Of a stretch of 64,000 nt of DNA, positions 1 through 12,092 are shown one piece after another. The notes beneath the pieces are model-generated. The model was not told the origin of the DNA. It made no database searches and was given only the letters and a program-made list of their open reading frames with translations. This DNA is from Diplodia intermedia. Lineage: Eukaryota; Ascomycota; Dothideomycetes; Botryosphaeriales; Botryosphaeriaceae. The DNA is taken from positions 62,001 to 126,000 of the forward strand of contig JAKEKT010000058.1 of the NCBI GenBank assembly GCA_021495925.1, read 5' to 3'. The translations under genes and the position numbers were made by a program. The number at the start of each line of letters is the position of its first letter. Position 1 is the stretch's first letter.

Positions 1-3000
1 CAGGGGATACCTAGCTCGGGAGTAGACGGGTCGTACGACTTCCCGTCCGCCACCCAGCGGCGCTCGAATCAGAGCATACCACGAGACGTGCTGCTGAGGA
101 AGACCGTTTTACCCACGGCTCCAGCGCGTCAGCAGGATGGAACGTGGAGCAAGGCCGAGACGTGCCGTTGGAGTAAAGCTGAGGCATTATCCAGGGAGCG
201 GGCGCGGGCAGGAAGAGGGCCGCCATCGGCTGCGATCCGAGCGGGTTTGACCACGAACGGTGGCTCAAGAGGGGCTGCGGGCTTGGTCAGCACCCCCTAC
301 GAGCAGCCGTCCAGTAGCCGGCCGGCCTGGGACTGCAGAGTGACGGAGCAGGCCCAGTCACAAAGGGGTCGACGACACCATCACACACGAAGCCCCGGCT
401 CAGGGAGGCGACCCAGAGGCTGCGGTGCTGGCATCCGGCTCGTCCATCACACCGATGCGATGAAATATGCGGCAGGGGTGATTCGAAGCGACGGCCAATC
501 AGAGCAGGCTGCGCGCTCGAGTCCATCGCACCTCCTCCACGCCGACGGGGCTGGCGACAATCGAGATGGCGGGCGCGGCCTTGCCGGGTGTGGGGCGCTG
601 TGGTCAGTATTAACCCGATCACACGCAGATCTGGTGGGCAGATCCATTCTGGCGAACGCCCACGAGGATTGCAGGTGCAGATGCGGCGCAGAAAGCTTCT
701 GGAAGACTGCGGGAAGGGGATTGCGACGGGAAGGCTAAGCTAATGCCACGTGTTAGTGGAGAACGAGGAGAGCGGGTACGGACGAAGCTGCAGCGGCCAT
801 CAGCTCTGCCCGGGGCACGCCGTTTCCGGGCGCTGAGCGATCTTGCGGTGGGCTGCTGAGGGCGGCGCGGGGTTGAAGCTTGCACGCTGCCCCGGTGCTG
901 GCGCTGGTGTTGTGCTGCTGTACTATGTTCCGCCGCACGTCGTGCTGGCTTGGAGCCGCCGGCCCAGCTGCAATAATAGCGAGCGCCGTCCGTCGCAGCC
1001 GCCGCTCCACCACCGCGGCCGCATGCAGCGCGGCAGCACGGCAGCACCGGACCAGAACGTCGTTGCCCGCCCCCTGGCTCCCAGTCCCCCACCCGTCACG
1101 TGCGCCGGCGGACCCGTCTCCTACCGCACGTTTGCTCCGACGCTGTCAACCACGAGGTGGCTGACGGCGATCCCGCACAAGCCCGCTGCCCTCGTCCACG
1201 CGCTCGCCAGGGCTTGCGTGATCCCCATCCACCCGGCGGGCGCTTCGCAGCGACTGCGGCGGCCCTGCGGTGGTTCGCCGGCCGCCCTTACGTGCTTTGG
1301 GCCGAGCGGCGACGCTGGAATGCGCTACATCATGCCGCCGCAAAATTCGACTCGCCCCTGGCTTGCCTTGCTGGAGCTAGCCGCAGTCGATCAAGGTGCC
1401 CCAAGTGCCCCATATTTCAAATCGCCTGCCAATCGCGAACCCCGACGCGGCCAGTGCAGCCACGCTGGCTGCTGAGGCTCGCCGTTGAAGCTGTGATGCC
1501 CCGTTGACTGTTGCGGCTACCTCTTCAGGAAGCAATGCGAGAGCTGCTGAGTCGCGTCGGCTTCTTCCACCCGTGCCCGGGCCTTCGCATGACGGCATGA
1601 CGGCACTGCTGGAGAGATGCGGCGGGGCCGGGTCAGCCCATGCCCGCCGCCAGCACGTGGGCTGATGAGGCCTGAGGCGCCGGCTCTTCACGAACACGGT
1701 GAGCGGAAATAATAAGCGGATGCAGGTGCAGAATCGCCGTATCGGGCGACGCGCTAGCGTGCGGGCCCCGCCGCATTCGAACACCTGCTATACAATGATA
1801 TAGCGACAGCCGTCGCCATAGTCGTCTGTCGGAGGGGGCGCCGGTGTGCTGGCTAGGCGCTGGGGCTCGGGCGGGCAAATTTGGGCGCGCGCGCGGCTGC
1901 TTGCTCGGCTGGCCATGCGAGAACAGGAACTGTTCACCACCGTGCCACGTGGAAATCGGTGCCGGCCCTACTCGGCTTCGGTCTCATGACTCGCCGCGCC
2001 GCACGGCTCAGGGCGGCTCGAGAGCGATCCGCGCTCGCAAGCGCGGTTCTCGTCATCTCGACGAGGGTCTGGCGCGTCGAGACGAGGCGCCCCGGGAATG
2101 GGCCGTCGCAATGGCACGGCTTATATCCGCTGCCGGGGTGGCTGCTGCAGCCCGCCCGAGCGAGCCTCTCCAGCGCGCGATGCTGCAACCGCTCCGCCGT
2201 ACCACCTTGCACGCCGAGACGCACGCAATGCGACCGTGCCTAGCAGGTGCGGCTGTGTCCGTGCTGGTGCTGGTGCTGGTGCAGGGCCTGGCCGTTCCTC
2301 TGTACCCGCTGCAATATTGTGTTCCTGTGCCTGGCCGGCCGGCGTTAGCGGCCTTGCACTGGCCTGCTATCTCCTGCCGCCACTAGCCCCAAAGGGGCGA
2401 CCATGCACTTCACGGTCTGCAGCAGCGCGTGCGCCCTCGCTCCTTCGCTCGCCCGCCATGGCCGTCCGTCATCCAGTGTTCCGCCAGCCCATGGCTGCGC
2501 TGAGGGCCGCACCGCGCTGCCGGGTCGCCAAGGTGGAGCGCGTTGTCAGACTCGTTTCGGTCTCGGGTGCGGACAAAGATGAGTGTTTTGGATTGAGCGC
2601 AACGTGGGGTCGGCGTCGGCGGCACGTGTGGTTCCTAGTCGCTGCCCGCTGCCGGAGCAATGTGCGGTCGGGGCCGCCTCTTCCAGAGCGCGCCAAACGC
2701 GCTCCCTCCGGCCAGCGCCGCCGCTCCCGCGCGTCTCTTCGCAGCGGGCGGATGCTGCACGCGCCCGAGGCTCGCAGCGTCGGGGGAACGGGCTCGAAGT
2801 ATAAGGGATGATGAGACCTGTGCAATTTCCAGAGGGCCGGCGTTGGAGGCATGGCTGGCTGTGCGCGCGCCGGTGTGGCGGGCGGCCATGCAGCCAGGAA
2901 CATGCCTGCGTGCCTGGCATTGGCTGAGAGGATGAAGGACAGCCGCGGCGCATCCCGGCCGCAAAACGTGGCCTGGGTGCGGGGAGGCACGTGGTGGCAT

Positions 3001-4504
3001 GGGAGGCAGGCAGAGATGAAGATCTCAAGTCGATCCCCACTGCTTCGTCGCCGGCTGAGCAGCGGTGTGGCCGTCAGCCCGGCGCTCAACACGTGCGGCA
3101 ACGCATGCGACAGGTCAGCTTGCCCGCTCCCGCCATTGCCATGCGGCTTCGCACCAGGCCAGGCCAGTCTGCATGCCCGCTTGCGGGTTGCGGCGACGAC
3201 AGACTCATAATAGCCAGCCGCCCGGCTGTCTGCTTGCGTACGTGCAACAACGCCCGCCCCCGCTCCGCTCGCTCCCCCTCTGCGCCTGTCGCCAACAAAC
3301 GCGCGTGTCCGCCGCCAGCCTCCAGCCTCCTGCCTGCCCCGACCCGCCGACGCCTGGCGGAGCGGCGGTGCTAGAATGCGCTGCCTGGCCCCCCGCCGCG
3401 CCTTTCGCACCGCAGGCGGCAGGTCTCATCGCGCGTTACACGGCAACGGGGCGTCCAGGACATGGACGAGGGCCAACGGTGCTGCAGCTCTGAAACCGGG
3501 TCAGCACTTTGGGCCTGGCGCAGCGTGCGGGCGGGCAGAGCTTGAAGAAAACGTGCTAGGCGGCTGCACGGCTGAGAGCGCCCCGGATGGGAGCCGAATG
3601 AGTTGCAGCGGCTCTGCAGGCGCGCGCCGGCGGGCTTTGGTGCAGGTGGGCGCAAGGAGAGAGCTGCTGAGTCTGGCGGCAGGCGTGCGGCCGGACGAGG
3701 TCACCCACGCCGGCTTTTCACTTTCTGTGCCCGGCTGCCGCTGCCCTCCGTCCGGCTCCATTGCCCGCCCGCGACCGGGCCCTGGCGGCTCGCACGCATG
3801 CATTCCAGCGCCCTTTCTCGAACTGAACTGTCGCGCCGCCCGCCGTGCGCGCCGCGTGTGTCTCTTGCCTGCCCCAGCGTGCTCGCGGCGCCGCAGGGCA
3901 GCAGCTCGCGCATGGCATGGCATGATGCAGCGCGCGCGGCCGTGCTCGCGGGCTTGGGCAGCTTGGCGTGTCAGAGTGACAGCAATACGAACCCACTTAT
4001 CTTGTGACAAACTCGATCTCGCAGGGATTATCGCGTGGGAGCCACAGGGGCCGAGGGAGGCAGCCTCTGTGGCCGGGGCGCACTTGCGAGCGATGGCGGA
4101 CGCCATACGATCATCCTAAGGCCCGCGTCTTGCTTAGCCCTGTTGGAAAAGGTCGGTCGATTCGTGAAGTTAAACCCTGAGCCGGCTAGTCAGCGTACCC
4201 ACCTTTAGGCCAAAAGACTCCCTCGCGACGCTCTGATGCCGCATACTATTGCTTCTTCTCCCTCGCCCGCCCGTCTCGAAGCTACGTCGAGACCTCTTCC
4301 CACCACCACTCCTCCACCCACACCTCTCATCACCACTCCCTCCGCACATTGCTTCGGCTCCCGCAGCGCGCAGCCTTCTCGCCCAGCGCCCGCTGCCCCT
4401 GCCCGCCCTGTGCCTGCCGCCGCGACTTCGCTGCCTCGTCGAGCCCAACTGGCCGCCCCCCGTCAGCAGCACCCGCAGACTCGCCCTCCACCGCGGTCTG
4501 GTAG
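1..4504. other. GC-rich stretch without a supported gene
   Basis: This 4.5 kb stretch is GC-rich and has many overlapping open frames on both strands, but none resembles a protein. They are rich in Arg, Ala and Pro and lack domains, and no chain of exons with matching splice phases was found. The last 270 bases (about 4240-4500) are strongly C/T-biased on the + strand, as in fungal core promoters and 5' leaders, so they probably serve the RGS gene that follows. Absence of a gene is a judgement from reading, not a computed result. Confidence 0.5.
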
Positions 4505-6894
4505 ACTTCAGCTGGCTGTCTCGCCGCCGCTCCGAGCCTGAACAGTCAGCCCTCGCAAGTGACCGGGACTGAAAAGGCAGCGTCCGCGCACTCGCCCGAC
4601 GAAGCGTCATCGCCGCCCCAAGCCCACGCCTCCGCAGCACCAAGCCCTGCGAGGCCGCAAATCGCTGACCAGGAATCGCGCGACGGTCCCGACAATCCGA
4701 CTGCGCAATCGGTGAAGGTGCTGCCACAGACGCAGAGCGTGCCCCATCCGGAAACGCCGTCTCACAATCCCTCCGCGCCACCCAAAACCACGGCCTCACC
4801 CCGCCGACTGTCCAGTGCCGCGCACAACAGCTCCGGCGACTCATCCATTGACCACGGCGTGCGTCAGCCTTCCCGCCTGCTATAAACTTCGAGAGTCCCG
4901 CCTCCGTCTCGCCAGCACAGGACCCCGCTCGCGCCAAGGATCCCAAGATGCATCAGACTTCGTCGAGATTGCTTCGGATGACCGACGATGATCGGCCATT
5001 CACAAGAGTAAGTCCATTGCCTCGTCCCCCCTCGCACTTTGTCACTTCGTCCGCGGCGCGAAACGCCTCGATGGGAGAGGAATTGAGGGTCCAATGCGAC
5101 GCTGCGGGGCCGTGGACGGCGACACGGGCGAGAAAACAGCTGGTGCCATTGGCCTCTGGCCGCTGAGCGTCCTGCCGTTGCTGTCCCACAAGCCTCCCGC
5201 CCTTCCGAAGTGCCACCATGGCTCTCGGAGCACGTTTCTTAGGCCGACAGGCGTCATCGACTGGGCGAGACATCCGATCGCCTCGGATCTGAAAACGTTT
5301 CGGGAGCGATCATTGATCTGTCGTTGCGTTGCTTTTTTGATCGCTTGCCGTCATCCCGGGGTCCGAACGCAGCTGACACATCCGCCTGCAGGATTTCAAA
5401 GATCTCTTCTCCACGCTCATGGTCAGCCTGCCCCTGTCGCCGCATCGCGTAAGATGGCAAAAGGTCGACCACAGTTTCACCTCGGAAGAGGCCATGACGA
5501 ACCTGGGCTCGCTAAAGTTTTCCCAATCGAACCGTATGCCGGACCCGAAGGATCCTTCCAGGATCGTCACCACCACGACCACGACCACGTTCTCAATGGC
5601 CAAGGAGATGGCTCGCTCGGTTTGCCAGAAGTTTTTGGAGGCTCGCTTCATTGAGTCTGTTGAAGGAAAGACGGATTTCATGTCGAAGACGTCGGTTTGG
5701 CAGATGACCCCTAAGGGCATGCACGTGCTGCAGCGTTTCTGCCAGCGCAATGGTATCAACCAGAAGCACGTCTACGAAGTCCTTGACTCTCCTCGCAACA
5801 CTATGCACCTGGTCATTCTGGAGCGTGAGACCGAGACCGACAAGCTTAACCACGATAACGCCACGACCGAGGTCGTCTTCCGTCGCTTCGTCGGTCACGA
5901 GGGGCCCAACGCCAAGGCGAACACTACCCAAGCCGATTCCGACTCGTTGAATGAGTACTCGACTGGTCTGGTGGGTGTCAAGATGGCAAGGGAACGCAAG
6001 ATCGGGGACAAGGTGTACATGAACACGTTCACCGGAAAGGCCGCGGTAGACTGGCTCATGGACTGCAGCACCATGGTTGACAAGAGGGAAGCTTTCGAGA
6101 TGTGCGCGCTTTTCTACGAGTTTGGTCTTATGGCGTCTGTTGAGGCGTTCCCCAACCCCGGTCGTTTCCAGCCGACCAAGAGTGCCATCTACTACGTTAC
6201 GGAGAAGGGCCAGAGGACTGCTGGCTGGATTCAGAGCCCGAAGACGTCCCTCAACGGCGACGCTGCACCTTCCAACAGGCCTCGCGAAGGCACGACGAGG
6301 GATTCCAACGCGAACCGCATGACCGTCATCATCCGCGACCCCGCGCTCCGCCTGCTGTTCAGAGAATTCCTCCGGGAGACGCATTGCGAGGAGAACCTGT
6401 CTTTCTACCTGGACGTCAGCGAGTTCCTCAACGGGTACAAGGCGGCGAAGAGAGCGAACGCGTCGCCGAAGCTCGAGGTCATCAGGGAGACCCTCGCAGC
6501 AGCATACAGTGAGTTCTCCCTATTCAAGGATGAAGTTCATGCAATTCTAACCAAAACAGGCTTGTACAACGCTTTCCTTGCCCCCGGATCCCCTTGCGAA
6601 CTGAACATCGACCACAGCCTGAGAACAGCGCTTGCCGCTCGCATGACCCGCGCAGTCGGTGATGATGAGGCTATGGTGCGGAGCTTGGACGAAGTGGCGA
6701 CCCTGTTCGATCAGGCGCAGAACTCCGTCTTCAAGCTCATGGCCAGTGTAAGTTTGCTACAAAACGTGTGCTCTTGGACGGGTGTTCTAACCATTCTGCA
6801 GGACTCCGTTCCCAAATTCATGAGGGAGCCCAAGTACGCCTCCGTCATCCGCGACCGCAACCTGGATGCCGCCCCTGCCATGGTTGCTTCATAA
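4505..6894 (+). CDS. flbA: Regulator of G-protein signalling, FlbA/Sst2 family (5' end unresolved)
   Basis: RGS protein expected to speed GTP hydrolysis on a G-alpha subunit at the plasma membrane; in moulds FlbA counters the growth signal and permits sporulation. Exons: 4505-4858, 4921-5007, 5392-6508, 6560-6747 and 6802-6894; the phases agree and give 612 codons before the stop. Residues 1-147 are Ser/Pro/Thr-rich, two DEP domains lie at about 148-262 and 335-425, and the RGS domain runs from about 455 to 600. Conserved landmarks are RLLRMTDDDRPFT before the first DEP domain and MPDPKDPSRIV within it. The frame is open back to a TAG at 4502-4504 but has no ATG, so a 5' exon is missing; ATG 4236 is a candidate. 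The last two introns, 51 and 54 nt, are multiples of three without a stop. The 384-nt intron 5008-5391 is unusually long. Family and domains are certain; the symbol rests on the DEP-DEP-RGS layout. Confidence 0.92.
5008..5391 (+). other. Long intron of the RGS gene
   Basis: Donor GTAAGT at 5008 and acceptor CTGCAG ending at 5391 join the codons for ..RPFTR to DFKDLF.. in phase 0. At 384 nt it is several times longer than most introns in the window, so it could hold a regulatory element or an alternative promoter. The ATG at 4948 lies just upstream. Confidence 0.85.
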
Positions 6895-7592
6895 AAGCGA
6901 AGCGAAGCCTTGCCTCGATCGCCCAATCTGAAACAGACGTCATCCCACACTCCGACGTGTGCGCCCCTACGCCCGCCAAGTAACATTTGGAAACCACAAC
7001 ATAGCGGCGGGCATCCCGCGTGCAGGAGTCCGCCCGGCGGCAGATGCGGAAACAGCGCATGAGTCTCCTCGGAGGCTTTGCACGACCTCTGCCATCGCAC
7101 GCAGGAAATGGAGCTTCCTGGGATGGCGTCCATTACCACCTTCGGTTCATACTTGTCTCTTCCTTGCTATTCATATTCTGCTTTACGATTGGGTTCTTCG
7201 ATATCCTTGTTCGCATTGGGTCCGACAGGGCCCTCTCCACTCTTTCTTTGGCTTGTTTTTATTATTTCTAGTATGATGTCTGCTTTGTTGCGCGACATTC
7301 ACGGCACACGGGTCTAGACTGGCGTTTCCGGGACTTTTGAAAAACAAGAGCTTTTCATAGTTGGATAGCCTAGACTCAGGTTATTCCGCGCGTTTTGCCT
7401 ATTCGGATTGGAAAGGAATTTAGTTCAGGGGCGGCGGCGGGTTTTAGTGGCAAGCAACGGGGACTGGGGAAGGAAGAGCGCTAGAGAGTTTTGAGGGAGT
7501 CGAGGCTCAGCAACGCCGACATGTATCATACTGTCTAGGAATCAACGAACCTGCAAATTCACAAACCCTTCCAAGCCCGAACCCAGCAACGC

Positions 7593-7658
7593 ACGCGTGC
7601 AGGCGGCCGGGTGATGATGTAATCTGGTTGTCCCGTGCTTTTGATTTTGACGCGAAAA
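7593..7658 (+). promoter_or_regulatory. Two MCB/SCB-like sites upstream of CHK1
   Basis: ACGCGT at 7593-7598 is a perfect MluI cell-cycle box, and ACGCGAAAA at 7650-7658 matches the MBF/SBF-type core. Both lie within 230 bp of the CHK1 start codon, upstream of the TATA box. MBF drives G1/S genes in fungi; that it acts here is an inference. Confidence 0.35.
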
Positions 7659-7750
7659 GGCGCGACTGCCTGCGTTGCTGACTCGTCGCGTCGCGGCTGC
7701 CTTTGCACCACCCGCCATGATGCCATGCGAGGCCGCCGCTCCGCAGAGCA

Positions 7751-7756
7751 TATAAA
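7751..7756 (+). promoter_or_regulatory. TATA box of CHK1
   Basis: TATAAA sits 60 bp upstream of the CHK1 ATG at 7816, a spacing that leaves a short 5' leader. Confidence 0.5.
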
Positions 7757-7815
7757 CGCCGCGCCTGTTGCCTGGTAGCCGCCCAACCCCCTCCCCTCCG
7801 CGCCTGTCCACAGCA

Positions 7816-9665
7816 ATGGGTCCCCCACCAAACGTGAGTCGCGCCTTCCACCCACTGCCGCCGCTGGGCTCACGCCGCCGGGCTCACGCCGCCGGAGGAG
7901 CACCACATGGCGAGATGCGCTGGCATGACTAACAAGTGAGCGATGCAGTCCCAGGCGGCGCCATTGCCAAAGGACCTGCCCTTCCGCGTCGTGTCCAAGA
8001 CCATAGGACAAGGCGCGTATGCGTTGTAGGTGTCTCAGCGCATCTGGCACACAAACCCGGGCTGACGGTAGAGCACACAGCATCCGCAAGGCCGCCCCTC
8101 TGACCGCGTCAAGCCCCGTCATCGCCGTCAAGTTCATCAACAAAGAGCACGCCTACCGCACTGGCCGCCTGAAACCGAACCAGATCCAGCACGAGGTTAC
8201 CCTCCACAAGCACCTGGGCCGACACCACAATGTGATACAGTATCTCAGCCACGGCGAGGACCGCCTGTACACTTGGATAGCCATGGAGCTGGCCGACGGT
8301 GGTGACCTGTTCGACAAGATCGAGGCCGACGAGGGCGTGGGCGAGGACGTGGCGCACCTGTACTTCACGCAGCTGGTCAACGCCGTGAGCTACATGCACT
8401 CCAAGGGCGTGGCGCACCGCGACATCAAGCCCGAGAACATGCTGCTGTCCATTGATGGAGACCTAAAGCTGTCCGATTTTGGCCTTGCTGCGCTGTTTCA
8501 GAACAGCGGCAAGAAGCGTCTTTGCAACAGCGTGTGTGGCAGTCCGCCTTATATCGCCCCGGAAGTCGTTGCCGGGAAGAAGTCCAAGGCCGTCGACGTG
8601 CTGGACAAGGGCTACGAGCCCAATATTGCTGATCTCTGGTCCTGCGGCATCGTGCTCTTCGTGCTGCTGGTCGGCAACACGCCTTGGGACGAGCCGACCC
8701 GGGCCAGCTACGAGTTCAACGAATACTTGCAGACCAAGGGCCGCACGACGGACGAGCTGTGGAAGAAGATACCGCCGGGCGCCACGTCCCTGCTGCGTGG
8801 GATGCTCAAAATAGACCCTCATGAGCGCTTCACGCTGGATGAGATCCGGACGCATCCCTGGTACACGCGCAGCAACCCCCACCTCAGCCAGTCGGGCACC
8901 GCGGCGAATCCCATCCTCTTGGCTACGCAGATGCTGGAGTCGCTCCGCATCGATTTCGACGCCGACCCGACGGCGTCGCAGCGCGAGCACCAGCAGCGCT
9001 ACCGGGACGCCATGGAGGCCGGCAACTTGCCCGTCAGATTCGCCGCCACGCAGCCAGACACGCTCATCATGGACACGTCCTTTGAGTGGGAGCAGCCGCC
9101 ACGCCTCGCCATCAGCGAGAACTTCAGCGCCTCGCAGCCGGTGCCGGAGAGGAGGACGGCGACGACGGCTGCCGCCACCAACAATACGCGGGCGCCTCCA
9201 GCAGGAACAGCGCCTCGCGCCGTGTCACACGAGCTGCTCGGCCGCCTCGCCGACGACCCGTCGCTCTCGCAATTCTCGCCCGCGCCGGCGGTCCCGCTGA
9301 GCCTGACGCAGGCGGCGCGGCATTTCGGCGACATCATGCCGCGGCACTCGCTGGCGCGCTTCTTCAGCCCGCTCCCCTTCGCGCTGCTCCTGCCGTCGCT
9401 GGGCGAGGCTTTGCACCGCCTCGGCGTGCCCGTCGCGCCCTTCTCGGCCGCCGCGCTGCAGGGGCGCGACGCCGAGGCGTACATTCGCGTCAAGACGGTG
9501 GACGGCCGCCAGCAGACACTGCACGGCACCATCATCGTGGAGAGGGTCGATCACGAGGTCAGCGAGGTGCGGTTCGTCAAGGCAAAGGGCGACCCGTTGG
9601 AGTGGCGGCGGTTTTTCAAGAAGGTTGTCGTGTTGTGTAAGGATAGCATTATTGCGCCTACCTGA
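7816..9665 (+). CDS. CHK1: Checkpoint kinase Chk1
   Basis: Ser/Thr kinase of the DNA-damage and replication checkpoint, normally activated by the ATR homologue and holding back mitotic entry in the nucleus. Exons: 7816-7833 (six codons), 7949-8022 and 8081-9665, giving 558 residues. The kinase domain spans about 14-290. The glycine loop starts at IGQGAY, the ATP lysine is in AVKF, the catalytic loop HRDIKPEN begins at residue 143, DFG is at 163-165, and the APE motif lies in SPPYIAPEVV. After an Ala/Thr-rich linker the last ~120 residues form the conserved C-terminal (KA1-like) regulatory region of Chk1. The 5' exons were placed because they restore the glycine loop in frame; the open frame upstream of 8081 is intron. 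A TATA box and two MCB-like sites precede the gene. Family assignment is firm because both the kinase and the C-terminal region match. Confidence 0.93.
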
Positions 9666-10394
9666 GTTGACCGACTGGGAGGGGCGTTTTAAGTCGCTTG
9701 GGAGGCGGCAAGGCATGCATGCACGAGGGGATGAAGGTCACGAGTTACTGCTTATTTTTTCTTTTCTTTTTTGCATTTTTCTTCTATCCCGCATCGGATA
9801 GATATCGCTTCGGTTTATTGCTCGCTCGTCAAGGGATGGATGGGAGTGCGTCCGTGGCGGGATGGACGGAGATTTTTAAGATATACCCTGAGGCGAAAAC
9901 GTTTGAAGAAAAGCGATTATTGGTGGTTGGTTTCGGATCGAGCAAAGGAAAACAGAAAATGAATCTTGTTATCACTTTCTTTCGGTCTTGTTTGACTCCC
10001 CTAGCGCACGGGTGAGGGAAATGTTTGTGAGTCGCGATGTGGGATATGACAAGCAAACTTGCTTCACAGATGGACGCTTCTGTTGGCGACTTCCCCGTCC
10101 GTTCCCCCTTTATTACGATGCTGGTCTTTAATCGAGAAAGGGGTGTCCTTCTCAGTCATCTCTATGATGGCAGTGGTGAGTGCTTGTTCATGGATGTTTG
10201 CCCTGTTGCGTCACTATAGCGGTTCCTGGGGGTCTCCCTCTCAATCATCCGCCCCTTCATGCGGGGTTCAAGAGTGCGAGCATCCAATTAATACATCACC
10301 TCTTCCGTATTTCAGGGGGAAACCCCGTTCAGGTAGTAGTAATGTCGTGTCCAGGCCGAGCCCGGGGGGTTCACAAAAGCAAGGAGTGGTGGTA
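9666..10394. other. Gene-free stretch downstream of CHK1
   Basis: Composition drops toward AT, with T-rich tracts just after the CHK1 stop (about 9750-9790) that suit a 3' UTR and poly(A) region. No coding frame of interest was seen. Confidence 0.5.
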
Positions 10395-10609
10395 CGGTGG
10401 GTGACAAAAGAAATTGCACACCTCCATGTGCCCTACACACAGATTCCGAAACAGAATATTTAGGTAGGTAGTTGAATACAAGATCCAGACGTAAATGCAC
10501 GAATTTTGAAACTTGTATTCCCATCCGGATCTTGTATTCGACTACCTATCCCATATATGATTGTTCTATAAGGCAGATCCTGGTAAGCAATTTCTTTTGT
10601 CACCCACCG
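10395..10609. mobile_element. Foldback MITE, copy 1
   Basis: A 215-bp non-coding element. It begins with CGGTGGGTGACAAAAGAAAT and ends with the exact reverse complement of that sequence; the match extends to 23 bp. Inside is a second inverted repeat around GTTGAATACAAGATCC, with arms near 10463-10490 and 10527-10551, so the whole unit can fold as nested hairpins. The 8 bp on each side, TGGTGGTA and TGGTGGGA, agree at 7 of 8 positions and may be a target-site duplication of hAT type. Two more copies lie at 24714-24878 and 51054-51265. It encodes no protein and would need a transposase in trans. Confidence 0.85.
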
Positions 10610-12092
10610 TGGTGGGAGAGGCGGGTCGCTTGGCAAGTAGCATTGGAACGTTGTTCGGGAGACTTTGGTTCGTTTGTTATTCACCGAGTGGCTTCTTGTG
10701 TTCGCTTCCTTAAGCAGCCCCTCTGGGGTTCGGATAGAAAAGCGCGAGGTTCCAACAGAATAGGAGGTTCTTCTTCCTCTTTCTAGACCTGTTGTTTCGA
10801 TTGTGGGAGGAAGCTTAACAAGATGATGCATCTCACGGCTTTTATACATAAAGACAGAAAGGGGAATGTGGTAAAGTTCAGTGAATATCGTACTGGTGTC
10901 GGTGAAGCTCTTCGGAAGCTCTTCCGCATGTATGCTTCTTGATAATCTATATTTCTTTGGGGGGAAACACACGGCTCGCTGAGGTGCGATGCCTTACTGG
11001 CATGTTTTGGGCGTGCAAGGACGATAGTGCAGAAGGACGGCTGGCCTTGGCGGACGGTAAATATACCATCTTACCGACTGGTCAAGGAAAGAAAGTCCGG
11101 CTGTGACGCTGGCCTCCGTAAACTAGAATTGGTCGAGGTCTTTCGATCCTGTCGGCTTGTTTTGCTAGTTCATTAGTTGGCGGACTAACGTGCCGTCGCT
11201 GCTACGTGTAGACCAAACGGATGTGACGTAGGAAAAGAAAGTAGGTCGTCTCGGCTGCGTTGATCGGCCGTCGATCTTCCACCCCTAACAGAGGCAGGAT
11301 TAGTAGCCAAAGTTTAAAAAACGCCTGCACTTGTACGAGGTCGAAGTTTGGGAACGAACATTTGCCCCCGCCACTCCGCTACTACGTATGCATCCAGCGC
11401 TTCCTTCCTACACTTGCCGATATCCTAGATCATTGGAAGTGATACAAAATACGTCAGCGGGTGTAAATTGTCACGCTCAAAGATACTAGAGTCGTTATAG
11501 TACTCTCAACGGAAAAGATCCCTCTCCAGTGTCACGGATACATCAGCAAGCTCCTACTAACAACCAATCCATCAGGAGGCGGATTCACAGTGCGATGAAG
11601 CAACAAAAGCCATTTCAAAGACATAGCTGCTTTCGCAGTTGCGTCGCTTCGATTATTCAAGGTTCCCTTTTGTCATGGAAAAGGGCCCAATGATCCGGCT
11701 ACCTGCCTTCTCAGCATCTATCAGATATCCACTCCACTAACACTCACATCTTTGCATCATTAAGAGTGAGGCATTCCCACAAATTTTCAGCATCCGTCGT
11801 CCATCATGGCAAAATAAAAAGACACGAGCCCACTTGCTCACAACCGGCTTTTTTCTTCGCTCTCCGTCCTCTAAGCTTCACTTTTTCGGGGGGAAACAGA
11901 CAAAAAAGAAGAATGAAGATGTTGTTGTGATATTCCAAGCCCCCAAACACCATGTTTTTGTTCCCACCCGAAACAATGCCTCATGATGCGTGAGTTTCAA
12001 AAGCACGGCTTTTCGGGCCACCGTCTCTCACTTCTTTCTTTTTCCCGCTCCGTGGAAAAATAAGGCCCTATTCTCGTTTCCGTGAGCCAAGC
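10610..12092. other. Gene-free stretch
   Basis: AT-richer DNA between the MITE and the eIF3f stop codon. Short open frames occur on both strands, one of which (10460-10972, minus) runs into the MITE, but none has domain-like composition or flanking splice sites. The right end, about 11900-12090, is probably the eIF3f 3' UTR. Confidence 0.5.

Noticed and set aside
2469..3410. 313-codon open frame on the minus strand
   Set aside because: Composition is Arg/Ala/Pro-rich as expected from GC-rich non-coding DNA; no domain, no splice context.
7834..8080. Open frame immediately upstream of the third CHK1 exon as coding sequence
   Set aside because: It would replace the conserved glycine loop, which is supplied correctly by exons 7816-7833 and 7949-8022.
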